Assembly (NCBI RefSeq): GCF_020733705.1
Contig: NZ_JAJFZM010000016.1
Span: 124,001 to 188,000, forward strand
DNA from: Nocardia australiensis
Lineage (GTDB): Bacteria > Actinomycetota > Actinomycetes > Mycobacteriales > Mycobacteriaceae
Direction of reading: 5' to 3'
Length of the DNA stretch: 64,000 nt
This document shows, piece after piece, positions 42,501 through 50,713 of this stretch. The notes beneath the pieces were generated by a model, which searched no databases, was not told where the DNA came from, and worked only from the letters and a program-made list of their open reading frames with translations. The position numbers and the translations under genes are program-made. Each line of letters begins with the position of its first letter. Position 1 is the stretch's first letter.

Positions 42501-43259
42501 GTGCGGTTGTATCGGGACGAGGCGGTGGTGGTTCGCCAGCACAAGCTGGGCGAGGCGGATCGCATTGTCACGTTGCTGACCCGACAGCACGGGTTGGTGC
42601 GAGCGGTGGCCAAGGGGGTGCGGCGGACCAAGTCACGGTTCGGTGCCCGGCTGGAGCCCTTCGCGTATGTGGATGTGCAATTGCATCCAGGGCGGAATCT
42701 GGACACGGTCACGCAGGCGCATACCGTCGAGGCGTTCGCGGCCGACATCGTCGACGACTATGGGCGTTATACGACGGCGTGCGCGATCCTGGAAACCGCG
42801 GAGCGGCTCGCCGGCGAGGAACGCGCACCCGCACCGCGATTGCACGCGCTGACCGCGGGGGCGTTGCGGGCGATCGCGGCCAAACAGCGGCCGCACGAAT
42901 TGATTCTGGATGCGTTTCTCTTGCGCGCCATGGGTTTCGCGGGTTGGTCGCCCGCATTGGACGAATGCGCCCGCTGCGGGACACCTGGTCCGCATCGCGC
43001 ATTTCATGTGGCCGCCGGCGGAGCGGTATGTGTGCACTGTCGCCCGCCCGGCGCGGCCACCCCCGCGCCCGGGGTCCTGGATTTGCTGATCGCCCTGCTG
43101 CGCGGCGAATGGGCCTATATCGAAACCACCTCCGAGAGCATCCGTAAGCAGGCCAGCGGCCTGGTCGCCGCTCACCTGCAATGGCACCTGGAACGCCAAC
43201 TACGCACCCTCCCCCTAATAGAACGCTCCCACCCCGCCACAGCAGGACACCCACGCTGA
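42501..43259 (+). CDS. recO: DNA repair protein RecO
   Basis: 252 residues. OB-fold N-terminus RLYRDEAVVVRQHKLGEADRIV, and the zinc ribbon CARCG...CVHC near residues 155-185. Loads RecA on SSB-coated single strands with RecR. GTG 42501 chosen, nine bases after GGAAGG; an ATG at 42492 touches that motif directly and is less likely. Confidence 0.92.
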   Translation: MRLYRDEAVVVRQHKLGEADRIVTLLTRQHGLVRAVAKGVRRTKSRFGARLEPFAYVDVQLHPGRNLDTVTQAHTVEAFAADIVDDYGRYTTACAILETAERLAGEERAPAPRLHALTAGALRAIAAKQRPHELILDAFLLRAMGFAGWSPALDECARCGTPGPHRAFHVAAGGAVCVHCRPPGAATPAPGVLDLLIALLRGEWAYIETTSESIRKQASGLVAAHLQWHLERQLRTLPLIERSHPATAGHPR

Positions 43260-43385
43260 CTCCAGCCGTGAGTGGCACACCATCGAGTGCACTACTCGCT
43301 GTATGCCGCAGCCATGCGCCACTCGGCACCTCACGGGGATGGGTGGACGTTTTCGGGTAGTGGGGAGATCAGGCAGGATGGGGGC

Positions 43386-44207
43386 GTGATCCTCCGCCGA
43401 GACTCTTCCGCGACCAGGTCGAACAGTGCGCGGTCGGATGCCGAGCGCACCGTCCGTCCGCCGTCACCGCATCCTTCGGGGGCGCGACCGCCGGAATTGC
43501 CGCCGGAGCTGGTACCGAATCATGTCGCGCTGGTGATGGACGGTAATGGCCGGTGGGCGCAGGAGCGGGGGCTGCCGCGCACCGCGGGCCACGAGCGCGG
43601 CGAGGCGGTGTTGATGGACACCGTCGAGGGCTGTATCGAGATCGGCGTGAAGTGGCTTTCGGCCTACGCCTTCTCCACCGAGAACTGGCGGCGCAGCCCG
43701 GATGAGGTGCGTTTCCTCATGGGGTTCAACCGCGACGTCATCCGGCGCCGTCGCGATGAAATGCACGAAATGGGTGTGCGGGTGCGTTGGGCGGGGCGGC
43801 GACCCCGGTTGTGGCGCAGCGTGATCAACGAGCTGGAGACCGCGCAGGAACTGACCAAGGACAACACGGTGATGACCCTCACCATGTGCGTCAATTATGG
43901 TGGTCGCGCCGAAATCGCTGACGCGGCAAGGGAAATCGCTCGCCGGGTGGCGGCAGGGGAGATAGACCCGGAGAAGGTCACCGAGGCGACGGTCGCGAAG
44001 TACCTGGACGAGCCGGACATGCCGGATGTCGATCTGTTCCTCCGGCCATCGGGTGAGTTACGTAGCTCGAACTTCCTCATCTGGCAGTCCGCGTACGCCG
44101 AATTCGTATACCAGAACACCCTTTTTCCCGATTTCGACCGGCGGAACTTGTGGGAGGCATGCCTCCAGTACGCTTCGCGTGACCGCCGCTTCGGGGGAAC
44201 CAAGTGA
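43386..44207 (+). CDS. uppS: Isoprenyl transferase (cis-prenyltransferase, UppS family)
   Basis: 273 residues. Signature VALVMDGNGRWAQERGLPR with the catalytic Asp, then AFSTENWRR, and DLFLRPSGELRSSNFLIWQ near the end. Makes the long-chain polyprenyl diphosphate carrier for cell-wall synthesis (decaprenyl in mycobacteria, Rv2361c). The first 40 residues are Pro/Ser-rich. GTG 43386 used because the frame upstream overlaps recO without conservation. Confidence 0.93.
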   Translation: MILRRDSSATRSNSARSDAERTVRPPSPHPSGARPPELPPELVPNHVALVMDGNGRWAQERGLPRTAGHERGEAVLMDTVEGCIEIGVKWLSAYAFSTENWRRSPDEVRFLMGFNRDVIRRRRDEMHEMGVRVRWAGRRPRLWRSVINELETAQELTKDNTVMTLTMCVNYGGRAEIADAAREIARRVAAGEIDPEKVTEATVAKYLDEPDMPDVDLFLRPSGELRSSNFLIWQSAYAEFVYQNTLFPDFDRRNLWEACLQYASRDRRFGGTK

Positions 44208-44650
44208 ACGGTGGCACTCGAGTGAACGGCGGCACGGATATGGACGCAGCGGTCACCCCGGAACAGGAGCTACAGGCACGCGCCGGTGCCTGTCTGTCGC
44301 TCTACGACGTCGATGTGCGCGTGGATCCGGAAGGCTCGCTCGGTTTCGAATACGAAGGCGCGCTGTGTTCGTTGCGTGCGGTCAGCCTGGCGCCCGGCCT
44401 GGATGTGCTGACGCTGACCTGCGTGCTGGCCTGGGATCGTCCGTTGAAACCGCAGTTGCACAAGCGAGTTGCCGAACGTAATGGTGCGCTGCAATTCGGT
44501 TCCATCACCTTGATCGCACACGGCCAGCTCGCCGATGTGATCCTGCGCTATACCTTCCCTGCCGCCGGACTGGACGATCAGGCGCTGGCGACCATGCTGC
44601 TGCTGGTGCTGTCCGGCGGGGGCCGGGCCCGACAGGGTTTGGTGCCCTGA
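44204..44650 (+). CDS. Conserved hypothetical protein (Rv2360c-like)
   Basis: 148 residues or about 136 if it starts at ATG 44240. Two-layer alpha/beta pattern (LSLYDVDVRVDPEGSLGFEY, LDVLTLTCVLAWDRPLK, GSITLIAHGQLADVILRYTF) resembles YbjN or secretion-chaperone-like folds. GTG 44204 overlaps the uppS stop (GTGA). Conserved position next to uppS; no function known to me. Confidence 0.72.
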   Translation: MNGGTRVNGGTDMDAAVTPEQELQARAGACLSLYDVDVRVDPEGSLGFEYEGALCSLRAVSLAPGLDVLTLTCVLAWDRPLKPQLHKRVAERNGALQFGSITLIAHGQLADVILRYTFPAAGLDDQALATMLLLVLSGGGRARQGLVP

Positions 44651-44677
44651 GTCGCCGGCGCGTCACTCTGCCGCCGG

Positions 44678-45292
44678 TCAGGTGGTGACAGGGGTGTGGT
44701 CGCCGAAGGGGAGCAGCGTGCGCACTCCGCGTGCCAGCGTTTCCGGTTCCAGGTCCCCGACGATCAAATGCTGCAGCATGAAGCCCGGCATGAGGCTGAT
44801 CAGCGCCGTCGCGACCGCATGGATGTCCGTGTCGGCAGGTAGCCAGCCCGCGTCGCACATCCGCTCGGCGTATTCGTACCACCGGTCGCGCATCGCGAGG
44901 ATGGCCTGCTTGACGTATTCGGATGCCTCGGGGTCGGTCAGGGCCAACGCCCACGCCTGGGGTGCCAGACGGATCGGGCCCTCGGGTCCGCTGAGGGCGA
45001 CCATTCGCTCGGCGAGGATGGTGATCAGCTCGGCGGGGGTGGGCAGCGGGTCGGCGCGGATCGCCTCGGACATCGCGGCACGTAGTCCGACGGTCGTCTG
45101 CGCCGCCAACGCCGAGATCAGGTCGTTCTTGCTTTTGAAGTATCGGTAGACCGCGCCTGCCGATAACCCCGATTGGGTGAATACATCTTGCATCGATGTC
45201 TCATGGAAACCCCGGCGGGCAAAGCATAGCTGCGCGGCGTCGAGGATCTGCTGCCTGCGGCGTTCCAGGTGTTCTGCACTGACTCGGGGCAT
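44678..45292 (-). CDS. TetR-family regulator
   Basis: 204 residues. HTH: AQLCFARRGFHETSMQDVFTQSGLSAGAVYRYFKSK (quoted in part: GFHETSMQDVFTQSGLSAG). Divergent from a membrane-protein gene; two matching operators lie in the gap. The C-terminal domain is of the TetR_C_6 kind. Confidence 0.88.
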   Translation of the reverse strand: MPRVSAEHLERRRQQILDAAQLCFARRGFHETSMQDVFTQSGLSAGAVYRYFKSKNDLISALAAQTTVGLRAAMSEAIRADPLPTPAELITILAERMVALSGPEGPIRLAPQAWALALTDPEASEYVKQAILAMRDRWYEYAERMCDAGWLPADTDIHAVATALISLMPGFMLQHLIVGDLEPETLARGVRTLLPFGDHTPVTT

Positions 45293-45308
45293 GCCACCAA
45301 ACTAAAAC

Positions 45309-45320
45309 GAATGTCCGTTC
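45309..45320. promoter_or_regulatory. TetR operator copy 1
   Basis: GAATGTCCGTTC, an imperfect palindrome of the form GAAyG-N2-CrTTC, 17 bases upstream of the divergent tetR start. A second copy lies at 45363-45374. Confidence 0.65.
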
Positions 45321-45362
45321 TTGACAACATCGGTGCCCCGTGCGACGGTGATTTCATTAAAA

Positions 45363-45374
45363 GAACGAGCATTC
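45363..45374. promoter_or_regulatory. TetR operator copy 2
   Basis: GAACGAGCATTC; its reverse complement GAATGCTCGTTC differs from copy 1 at only two bases. It lies 16 bases before the membrane-protein start, so the regulator can control both directions. Confidence 0.65.
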
Positions 45375-45390
45375 GATTTATGGAGTCGTC

Positions 45391-46368
45391 ATGAACACTA
45401 TCCAGCGGGCGCTCGCCGTCGGTGTCGGCGCGGCCCTGCTCCAAGCGTTGATGTTGCTCGCATTCGCCTGGCCCGCGGCCAATGTCGCGCCCCGAGATCT
45501 GCCGCTCGCCGTCACCGGCCCACAGGCCGCCGTGGTTGCCGATCAGCTGGCCCGCCACAGTTCCGACGCCTTCGATATCTCCAATCCGGTCGACGAGGCC
45601 GCCGCCCGCGCCGCCATCGAGAACCGCGAGGTCTACGGCGCAGTCATTACCGGCGGCGGTCCGCCCCGGATGCTCATTGCCTCCGGCGCGAGCCCCGCAG
45701 TTGCCCAGCAGCTCACCGCGGTCGCTCAGCAGATGTCCGGCGTCCCCGCCGCTCCGGTCGAGGACGTGGTCGCGGCCGATTCCGACGACCCGCGCGGCAC
45801 GGCCTTCGGTGCCATGGTGCTGCCGCTTGTCATGTCGGGAATCGCGGCCGGTGTCCTACTCGGTCTGGTGATCCCGGCGGTCGGTGGCCGGGTGATCGGT
45901 CTGGTGACCTTCGGTATCACCGGTGGACTGCTGAGTATGGCGATCGTGCGCGGTTGGATGTCGGTGATCCCCGGCCCCTATCTCGAGCTGGCGGCCGTCG
46001 CGGGCCTGGTGGCCGTTGCGGTCGCCGGTGCGGTCGCCGGTCTGGCTTCCGTTTTCGGCCGTGCTGGCATCGGCGTTGCCTCGTTGGCCATGCTGCTCAT
46101 CGGCAACCCGTTCTCGGCCGCCACCTCGGCGCCGGAGCTGCTGCCGCAGCCGTGGGGCGCGATCGGCCAACTGCTGCCGCCGGGCGCCGCGGGTTCGCTG
46201 CTGCGTTCGGTAGCGTTCTTCGACGGTGCTGGTGCCACGAAACCGCTTGTTGTGCTGCTGATTTGGATCGCCGCCGCGTTCGCTATGCTCGGCGTCGGCG
46301 CGTTGCGCGGCCGAGGTGCGGACACCGCCCCCGTCGAGGCGGCGGAGCCGGAACCGGTCACGGTCTGA
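45391..46368 (+). CDS. ABC-2/YhgE-like integral membrane protein
   Basis: 325 residues. One N-terminal membrane helix (ALLQALMLLAFAWPAANV), an extracytoplasmic part of about 90 residues (to DDPRGTAFGAMV), then five or six helices ending with VLLIWIAAAFAMLGVGAL. This is the topology of YhgE/Pip or ABC-2 permease halves, often parts of exporters. No ATPase gene is adjacent. Controlled presumably by the divergent TetR. Confidence 0.72.
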   Translation: MNTIQRALAVGVGAALLQALMLLAFAWPAANVAPRDLPLAVTGPQAAVVADQLARHSSDAFDISNPVDEAAARAAIENREVYGAVITGGGPPRMLIASGASPAVAQQLTAVAQQMSGVPAAPVEDVVAADSDDPRGTAFGAMVLPLVMSGIAAGVLLGLVIPAVGGRVIGLVTFGITGGLLSMAIVRGWMSVIPGPYLELAAVAGLVAVAVAGAVAGLASVFGRAGIGVASLAMLLIGNPFSAATSAPELLPQPWGAIGQLLPPGAAGSLLRSVAFFDGAGATKPLVVLLIWIAAAFAMLGVGALRGRGADTAPVEAAEPEPVTV

Positions 46369-46385
46369 CCGAACACGCGCGAGCG

Positions 46386-46423
46386 AAGGCCGTCATTGCC
46401 CTCGGAACGGCAATGACGGCCTT
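46386..46423. terminator. Bidirectional terminator
   Basis: Perfect 15-bp stem AAGGCCGTCATTGCC (46386-46400) with GGCAATGACGGCCTT (46409-46423), 8-base loop, flanked by A and T runs. It lies between the convergent membrane-protein gene and zur. Confidence 0.85.
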
Positions 46424-46429
46424 TCATTG

Positions 46430-46464
46430 TCCTCAGAGTGGTCCTCAGAGTGGTCCTCAGAGTG
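46430..46464. repeat. 12-bp tandem repeat at the zur 3' end
   Basis: TCCTCAGAGTGG occurs at 46430-46441 and 46442-46453, then 11 of 12 bases at 46454-46464. On the minus strand each copy carries CTC TGA in the zur frame, so duplication has multiplied the stop codon downstream of the gene end. Confidence 0.85.
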
Positions 46465-46891
46465 TGGTGCGACCGGCTTTCATGCAGTCGCGGCAGGTGC
46501 CGAAGACCTCCAGCGTGTGGCTGACCTCGGTGAAACCGTGTTCACATGCGATGGATTCGGCCCATGCCTCCACGGTCGGACCCTCCACCTCGACGGTGCG
46601 CCCGCAATGGCGGCAGACCAGGTGGTGATGGTGTCCGGTGGAGCACTGCCGATACACGGACTCTCCGGTATCGGTGCGCAGTACATCGACCTGTCCGGCA
46701 TCGGCCAGCGACTGTAGCGTGCGGTAGACCGTGGTCAGCCCGATGCCCTCACCCCGGCGGCGCAACTCGTCGTGTAGCTCCTGCGCTGAGCGGAACTCCT
46801 CGATATCCCCCAGCAATGCGGCGATGGCACTGCGCTGGCGAGTGCTGCGGATACCGACCGGCTTCTGCGGAAAGACCGTCTTGTCCTGCAC
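46457..46891 (-). CDS. zur: Zinc uptake regulator, Fur family
   Basis: 144 residues. Winged helix (TRQRSAIAALLGDIEEFRSAQELHDELRR; STVYR-type region TTVYRTLQSLADAGQVDVL). Zinc sites: HHHHLVCRHCG and C-terminal CRDC, the structural CxxC pairs. Represses zinc-acquisition genes when zinc is plentiful. Second gene of the smtB-zur operon, 3 bases after smtB, as in M. tuberculosis (Rv2358-Rv2359). Confidence 0.93.
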   Translation of the reverse strand: MQDKTVFPQKPVGIRSTRQRSAIAALLGDIEEFRSAQELHDELRRRGEGIGLTTVYRTLQSLADAGQVDVLRTDTGESVYRQCSTGHHHHLVCRHCGRTVEVEGPTVEAWAESIACEHGFTEVSHTLEVFGTCRDCMKAGRTTL

Positions 46892-46894
46892 CAG

Positions 46895-47245
46895 TTACCC
46901 TTCCTCGGCGTGTGCGACTGCGTCGACCACGATATGCGCAAGGTGGTCGTCTACGAGCTCGTACAGCACCTCACGACCCGAACGCTCCCCGTGTACCACC
47001 CCGGCGGACTTCAGGATACGCAGATGCTGGCTGACTAGTGGCTGGGTGACGCCGAGTACGTCGACCAGCTCGTGCACGCAGCGCGGCGATTCACGTAGCT
47101 GCAACACGATGGCGATACGCACCGGAGCCGCCAGGGCGCGTAGCAGCTCACCCGCGTCCTCCAGGACGGTCCGTGTGGGCACTGGCGCGGGCGCGGGTGA
47201 CCGATATGGGTTGTGTGAGTGAGCCGTGGCGGTCTCGGCAGTCAT
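46895..47245 (-). CDS. smtB: ArsR/SmtB-family zinc-responsive repressor
   Basis: 116 residues. HTH core LLRALAAPVRIAIVLQLRE and GVTQPLVSQHLRILKSAGVV. The C-terminal helix DDHLAHIVVDAVAHAEE has the D-x-H-x9-H-x2-E spacing of the alpha5 zinc site. Zinc release from DNA is expected to free the smtB-zur operon. Divergent from glyS with a dyad in between. Confidence 0.92.
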   Translation of the reverse strand: MTAETATAHSHNPYRSPAPAPVPTRTVLEDAGELLRALAAPVRIAIVLQLRESPRCVHELVDVLGVTQPLVSQHLRILKSAGVVHGERSGREVLYELVDDHLAHIVVDAVAHAEEG

Positions 47246-47272
47246 CGAACCAACTCCTTAATGGAAAGCGAT

Positions 47273-47309
47273 CCCATTTTGATATGCATAGTTGCGCATG
47301 TCAAATGGG
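47273..47309. promoter_or_regulatory. Extended imperfect dyad, probable SmtB operator
   Basis: CCCATTT at 47273-47279 mirrors AAATGGG at 47303-47309. Further inside, TATGCATA mirrors TTGCGCATG approximately, with one extra T in the left arm. It lies 28 bases upstream of smtB in the smtB/glyS gap, where SmtB would bind in autoregulation. Confidence 0.6.
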
Positions 47310-47442
47310 CTCGCCGACCGTGTCCCCCGTCGGTGGAAATCGACTTGGTCGGTGCCGATAGGCTATAGAGACTTTCGTTTTGTCCTAAACGATCGTGTAG
47401 CAACAAACAAAATCCGATTCGCAGTGGATGGAGAATTCTCGC

Positions 47443-48828
47443 GTGGCACCCAAGTCGAAGGTGGACACCGTTGCCAACCTCGCCAAGCGCCGGGGCCTGG
47501 TGTACCCGTGTGGTGAGATCTACGGAGGCACCAAGTCGGCGTGGGATTACGGTCCGCTGGGCGTCGAGTTCAAGGAGAACATCAAAAAGCAGTGGTGGCG
47601 GGCCATGGTCACCGGCCGTGACGATGTCGTCGGCCTCGACTCGTCGGTGATCCTGCCGCGCCAGGTGTGGGAGGCATCGGGCCACGTCCAGACGTTCAGC
47701 GATCCGCTGGTCGAATCGCTGCACACGCACAAGCGCTACCGTGCCGATCACCTGCTCGAGGCATACGAGGAGAAGCACGGCCACCCGCCGGTCAACGGTT
47801 TGGCCGACATCAAGGACCCCGACACCGGCCAGCCGGGCAAGTGGACCGAGCCGAAGAACTTCTCCGGCCTGCTCAAGACCTTCCTCGGCCCGGTCGACGA
47901 CGAAGAGGGCCTGCATTACCTGCGTCCGGAGACCGCGCAGGGCATCTTCGTCAACTTCGCCAACGTGATGACCACCGCGCGCAAGAAGCCGCCGTTCGGC
48001 ATCGCGCAGATCGGCAAGAGCTTCCGCAACGAAATCTCCCCGGGCAACTTCATCTTCCGGACCCGTGAGTTCGAGCAGATGGAGATGGAGTTCTTCGTCA
48101 AGCCGGGTGAAGACGCCGAATGGCACAAGTACTGGATCGAGAACCGGTTCTCCTGGTACACCGACCTCGGCATCGACCCCGACAACCTGCGCCTGTTCGA
48201 GCATCCGAAGGAAAAGCTGTCGCATTACTCGGCGGGCACCACCGATATCGAGTACCGCTTCCGTTTCCAGGGCGGCGAGTGGGGTGAGCTGGAGGGCATC
48301 GCCAACCGCACCGACTACGACCTGAAGACGCATTCGGAGCACTCCGGCACCGACCTGGTCTATTTCGACCAGAACGCGAACGAGCGCTATATCCCGTACG
48401 TCATCGAACCGGCCGCCGGCCTGACCCGTTCGCTGATGGCGTTCCTGGTCGACGCCTACACCGTGGGTGAAGCACCCAACGCGAAGGGTGTGATGGAGGA
48501 ACGCATCAGTCTGCGGCTGGACCGCAGGCTCGCGCCGGTGAAGGCGGCGGTTCTTCCGCTGTCGCGCAATGCCGATTTGACGCCGAAGGCCAAGGACCTC
48601 GCCGCGCAGTTGCGCCGGAATTGGAATGTGGAATTCGACGATGCCGGTGCGATCGGCCGCCGTTACCGCCGTCAGGATGAGATCGGCACGCCGTTCTGCA
48701 TCACCGTGGATTTCGACACCCTCGACGATCAGGCCGTGACCATTCGCGAGCGTGACTCCATGGCGCAGGAGCGGATCGCGCTGGACAAGGTGGAGGGCTA
48801 CCTCGCCCAGCACTTGATCGGCGTCTGA
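47443..48828 (+). CDS. glyS: Glycyl-tRNA synthetase (class II, homodimeric)
   Basis: 461 residues. Motif 2 (FRNEISPGNFIFRTREFEQMEMEFF, quoted in part FRTREFEQMEMEFF), motif 3 EPAAGLTRSLMAFLVDAY-like end, and C-terminal anticodon-binding domain. Attaches Gly to tRNA-Gly. GTG 47443 chosen with GGAG nine bases upstream; the in-frame ATG 47428 has no ribosome site. Confidence 0.94.
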   Translation: MAPKSKVDTVANLAKRRGLVYPCGEIYGGTKSAWDYGPLGVEFKENIKKQWWRAMVTGRDDVVGLDSSVILPRQVWEASGHVQTFSDPLVESLHTHKRYRADHLLEAYEEKHGHPPVNGLADIKDPDTGQPGKWTEPKNFSGLLKTFLGPVDDEEGLHYLRPETAQGIFVNFANVMTTARKKPPFGIAQIGKSFRNEISPGNFIFRTREFEQMEMEFFVKPGEDAEWHKYWIENRFSWYTDLGIDPDNLRLFEHPKEKLSHYSAGTTDIEYRFRFQGGEWGELEGIANRTDYDLKTHSEHSGTDLVYFDQNANERYIPYVIEPAAGLTRSLMAFLVDAYTVGEAPNAKGVMEERISLRLDRRLAPVKAAVLPLSRNADLTPKAKDLAAQLRRNWNVEFDDAGAIGRRYRRQDEIGTPFCITVDFDTLDDQAVTIRERDSMAQERIALDKVEGYLAQHLIGV

Positions 48829-48844
48829 GCCCGGATCTTCTTCC

Positions 48845-48882
48845 GAAAGGCCGCCCGCACGTTTTCGTGCCGGCGGCCTTTC
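48845..48882. terminator. Strong terminator hairpin after glyS
   Basis: GAAAGGCCGCC (48845-48855) pairs with GGCGGCCTTTC (48872-48882); inside it, one C/C mismatch and GCACG/CGTGC close a TTTT loop. It starts 17 bases after the glyS stop. Confidence 0.9.
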
Positions 48883-48984
48883 GCGTATTCGCGCGATATC
48901 GCGGGCGGGACTGTTCGGGCCCCCGCGGATCGGTGCGGCGGTGGTGGTCGCGGCGACTGCTCCGCACAACCTCCATGGTCTCGG

Positions 48985-50547
48985 TCATAGAGGTTCGGGC
49001 GAAAAGCGGTGGCAGAAAACGTTATTCGGGTCCCACTTTGTTTTGATCTGCCGCAGTCGAGGGTAGCCGTCTCCGTAATAGAAGGCGTGCCATGGCACCG
49101 CGGAGGTGTTCCAGGTCGGGTCGGCCAGGTCCGGGTCCGGGTAGTTGATGTAGCCGCCGCCGTTGCGTTCGTTGGGGACCGGGGCCGCCCCGGTATCGGC
49201 ATAGATATTCCCGTAAGTCCTCCGGGCCCAGGAAATGAACCGGTCGTCGTCTCCAGGCTCGTGCCAGGCGGCGTGGATGAGCATCTTCATGAATGAATCC
49301 CGGGCAGGCATCGCGGTGGCGCCAGGTTCGGCGGCGTTGATCGCGCCGCCGAAGGGCGCGAACTCCACGAAGGATTCCCCGTTCAGAGTCGGATCGACGA
49401 GCGCGCGGTAGAGGACACGCAACTGATCGGTTGAATACGTTTGGCGCAGCAGAGCGGCTTTGATCTTGACGCGGGCCGGGTTCGGTGGCGCCGGTGCGTA
49501 ATACTTCGCGATGCTGTCGGCGTAGCTGACCTGGACCGGTGGCAGCACCAAGGGCGCAGGTGCGACCCCGTCGGTAACAGCAGCCAGGAATTCGTCGAGT
49601 CGGGTACGTGCTTGGTCCCCGTCGCCATGCGAGAAGATCAACATATCGGCGAAGCTTTCGACGATCGGCCGAAAGTTCAACCGCGCGTAGAGTGTCGCGA
49701 ATCGGTTGCCGGGCTCACGATACCGGGCATGGAAATCGAGATAGTTGCTCAGTAGCCGTACGAAAGAATCCTCGGTGGACATCGGCATCGGCACCAAGAG
49801 CCGCCCGACGACCACGTTGTCAGGCGACCGGGGCAGCGCGAGCGTCGGATCAGTCCCATCGGCAGCCGGTGAGCGCAACAGGAATCGGGTCACGACACCG
49901 AAATTGCCACCGCCCCCGCCGGTATGTGCCCACCACAGATCCTGGTTCGGCCCATCTCTCGTGGCCACGACCAGCGACGACTTCCCCGTCGCGTCGACAG
50001 TGACGATCTCGACGCCATACAGATGATCGGCAACCAGTCCGAACTGCCTCGACAGTGGTCCGTAGCCCCCACCACTGATATGGCCACCCACGCCCACAGC
50101 CCGACAGATGCCGCCGGGAATGGTCACACCCCACCGAGCCAATTCCCGGAACACGGTGTCCAGGTCGGCGCCGGCGCCGACCGAAAACGCGCGGAACTCC
50201 TCATCCCAGCTGACAGAATTCAACCGCTGGAGGTCGATCAGAATTCTCGTATCCGTGCCGTCGACGAAATCTTCGAAGCAGTGCCCACCTGAGCGGACCG
50301 CGATCCGCAAGTCATCTTGTATCGACCGGGTCACCGCATCCTGCAATTCGTCCGCGTTCGCCGGAATATAGATTCGATCCGGCTGCGCAACGAAGCGCCG
50401 GTTGTATCCCCGGCGAGTCAAATGCTGGTAATCCAATTCGCTGGGAGGCACAACCTGCGGTTCAGCATGTGCGGCGGTGCCACCCAGTGCGCCGGCCGCA
50501 GCACCGAGCGCCGTCGCGGCCATAAACCCTCGACGTGATAACGACAT
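48985..50547 (-). CDS. Tat-exported BBE-like FAD oxidoreductase
   Basis: 520 residues. The start SLSRRGFMAATALG has a twin-arginine motif and ends at a TAAHA cut site, so the protein is exported folded with its cofactor. PCMH-type FAD domain: SGGHCFEDF with His89 and GGICRAVGVGGHISGGGYG with Cys148, the two attachment points of bicovalent flavin in berberine-bridge-like oxidases. C-terminal BBE segment YYGDGYPRLRQIKTKWDPNNVF is complete. It oxidises an alcohol, sugar or secondary metabolite of unknown identity. ATG 50547 has GGGAGA seven bases before it. Confidence 0.9.
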   Translation of the reverse strand: MSLSRRGFMAATALGAAAGALGGTAAHAEPQVVPPSELDYQHLTRRGYNRRFVAQPDRIYIPANADELQDAVTRSIQDDLRIAVRSGGHCFEDFVDGTDTRILIDLQRLNSVSWDEEFRAFSVGAGADLDTVFRELARWGVTIPGGICRAVGVGGHISGGGYGPLSRQFGLVADHLYGVEIVTVDATGKSSLVVATRDGPNQDLWWAHTGGGGGNFGVVTRFLLRSPAADGTDPTLALPRSPDNVVVGRLLVPMPMSTEDSFVRLLSNYLDFHARYREPGNRFATLYARLNFRPIVESFADMLIFSHGDGDQARTRLDEFLAAVTDGVAPAPLVLPPVQVSYADSIAKYYAPAPPNPARVKIKAALLRQTYSTDQLRVLYRALVDPTLNGESFVEFAPFGGAINAAEPGATAMPARDSFMKMLIHAAWHEPGDDDRFISWARRTYGNIYADTGAAPVPNERNGGGYINYPDPDLADPTWNTSAVPWHAFYYGDGYPRLRQIKTKWDPNNVFCHRFSPEPL

Positions 50548-50713
50548 CCAATATTCTCCCGGAAACTCTGAAAACCGATCGCACGCAGTCAGCAATGCCT
50601 TCGGTACGACGCTCACCCGCGCCCTGATCCTGAATTGGCCGACCTTGGAGCGAAGACTTCATAACCGAATATCGGGCAGGACCGACTGGTTGTGAAGCAA
50701 TGCGCTGGGAGCG

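Noticed and set aside
47242..48969. 575-codon minus-strand frame over glyS
   Set aside because: Antisense to glyS, which has all class II synthetase motifs, a start with ribosome site and a terminator.
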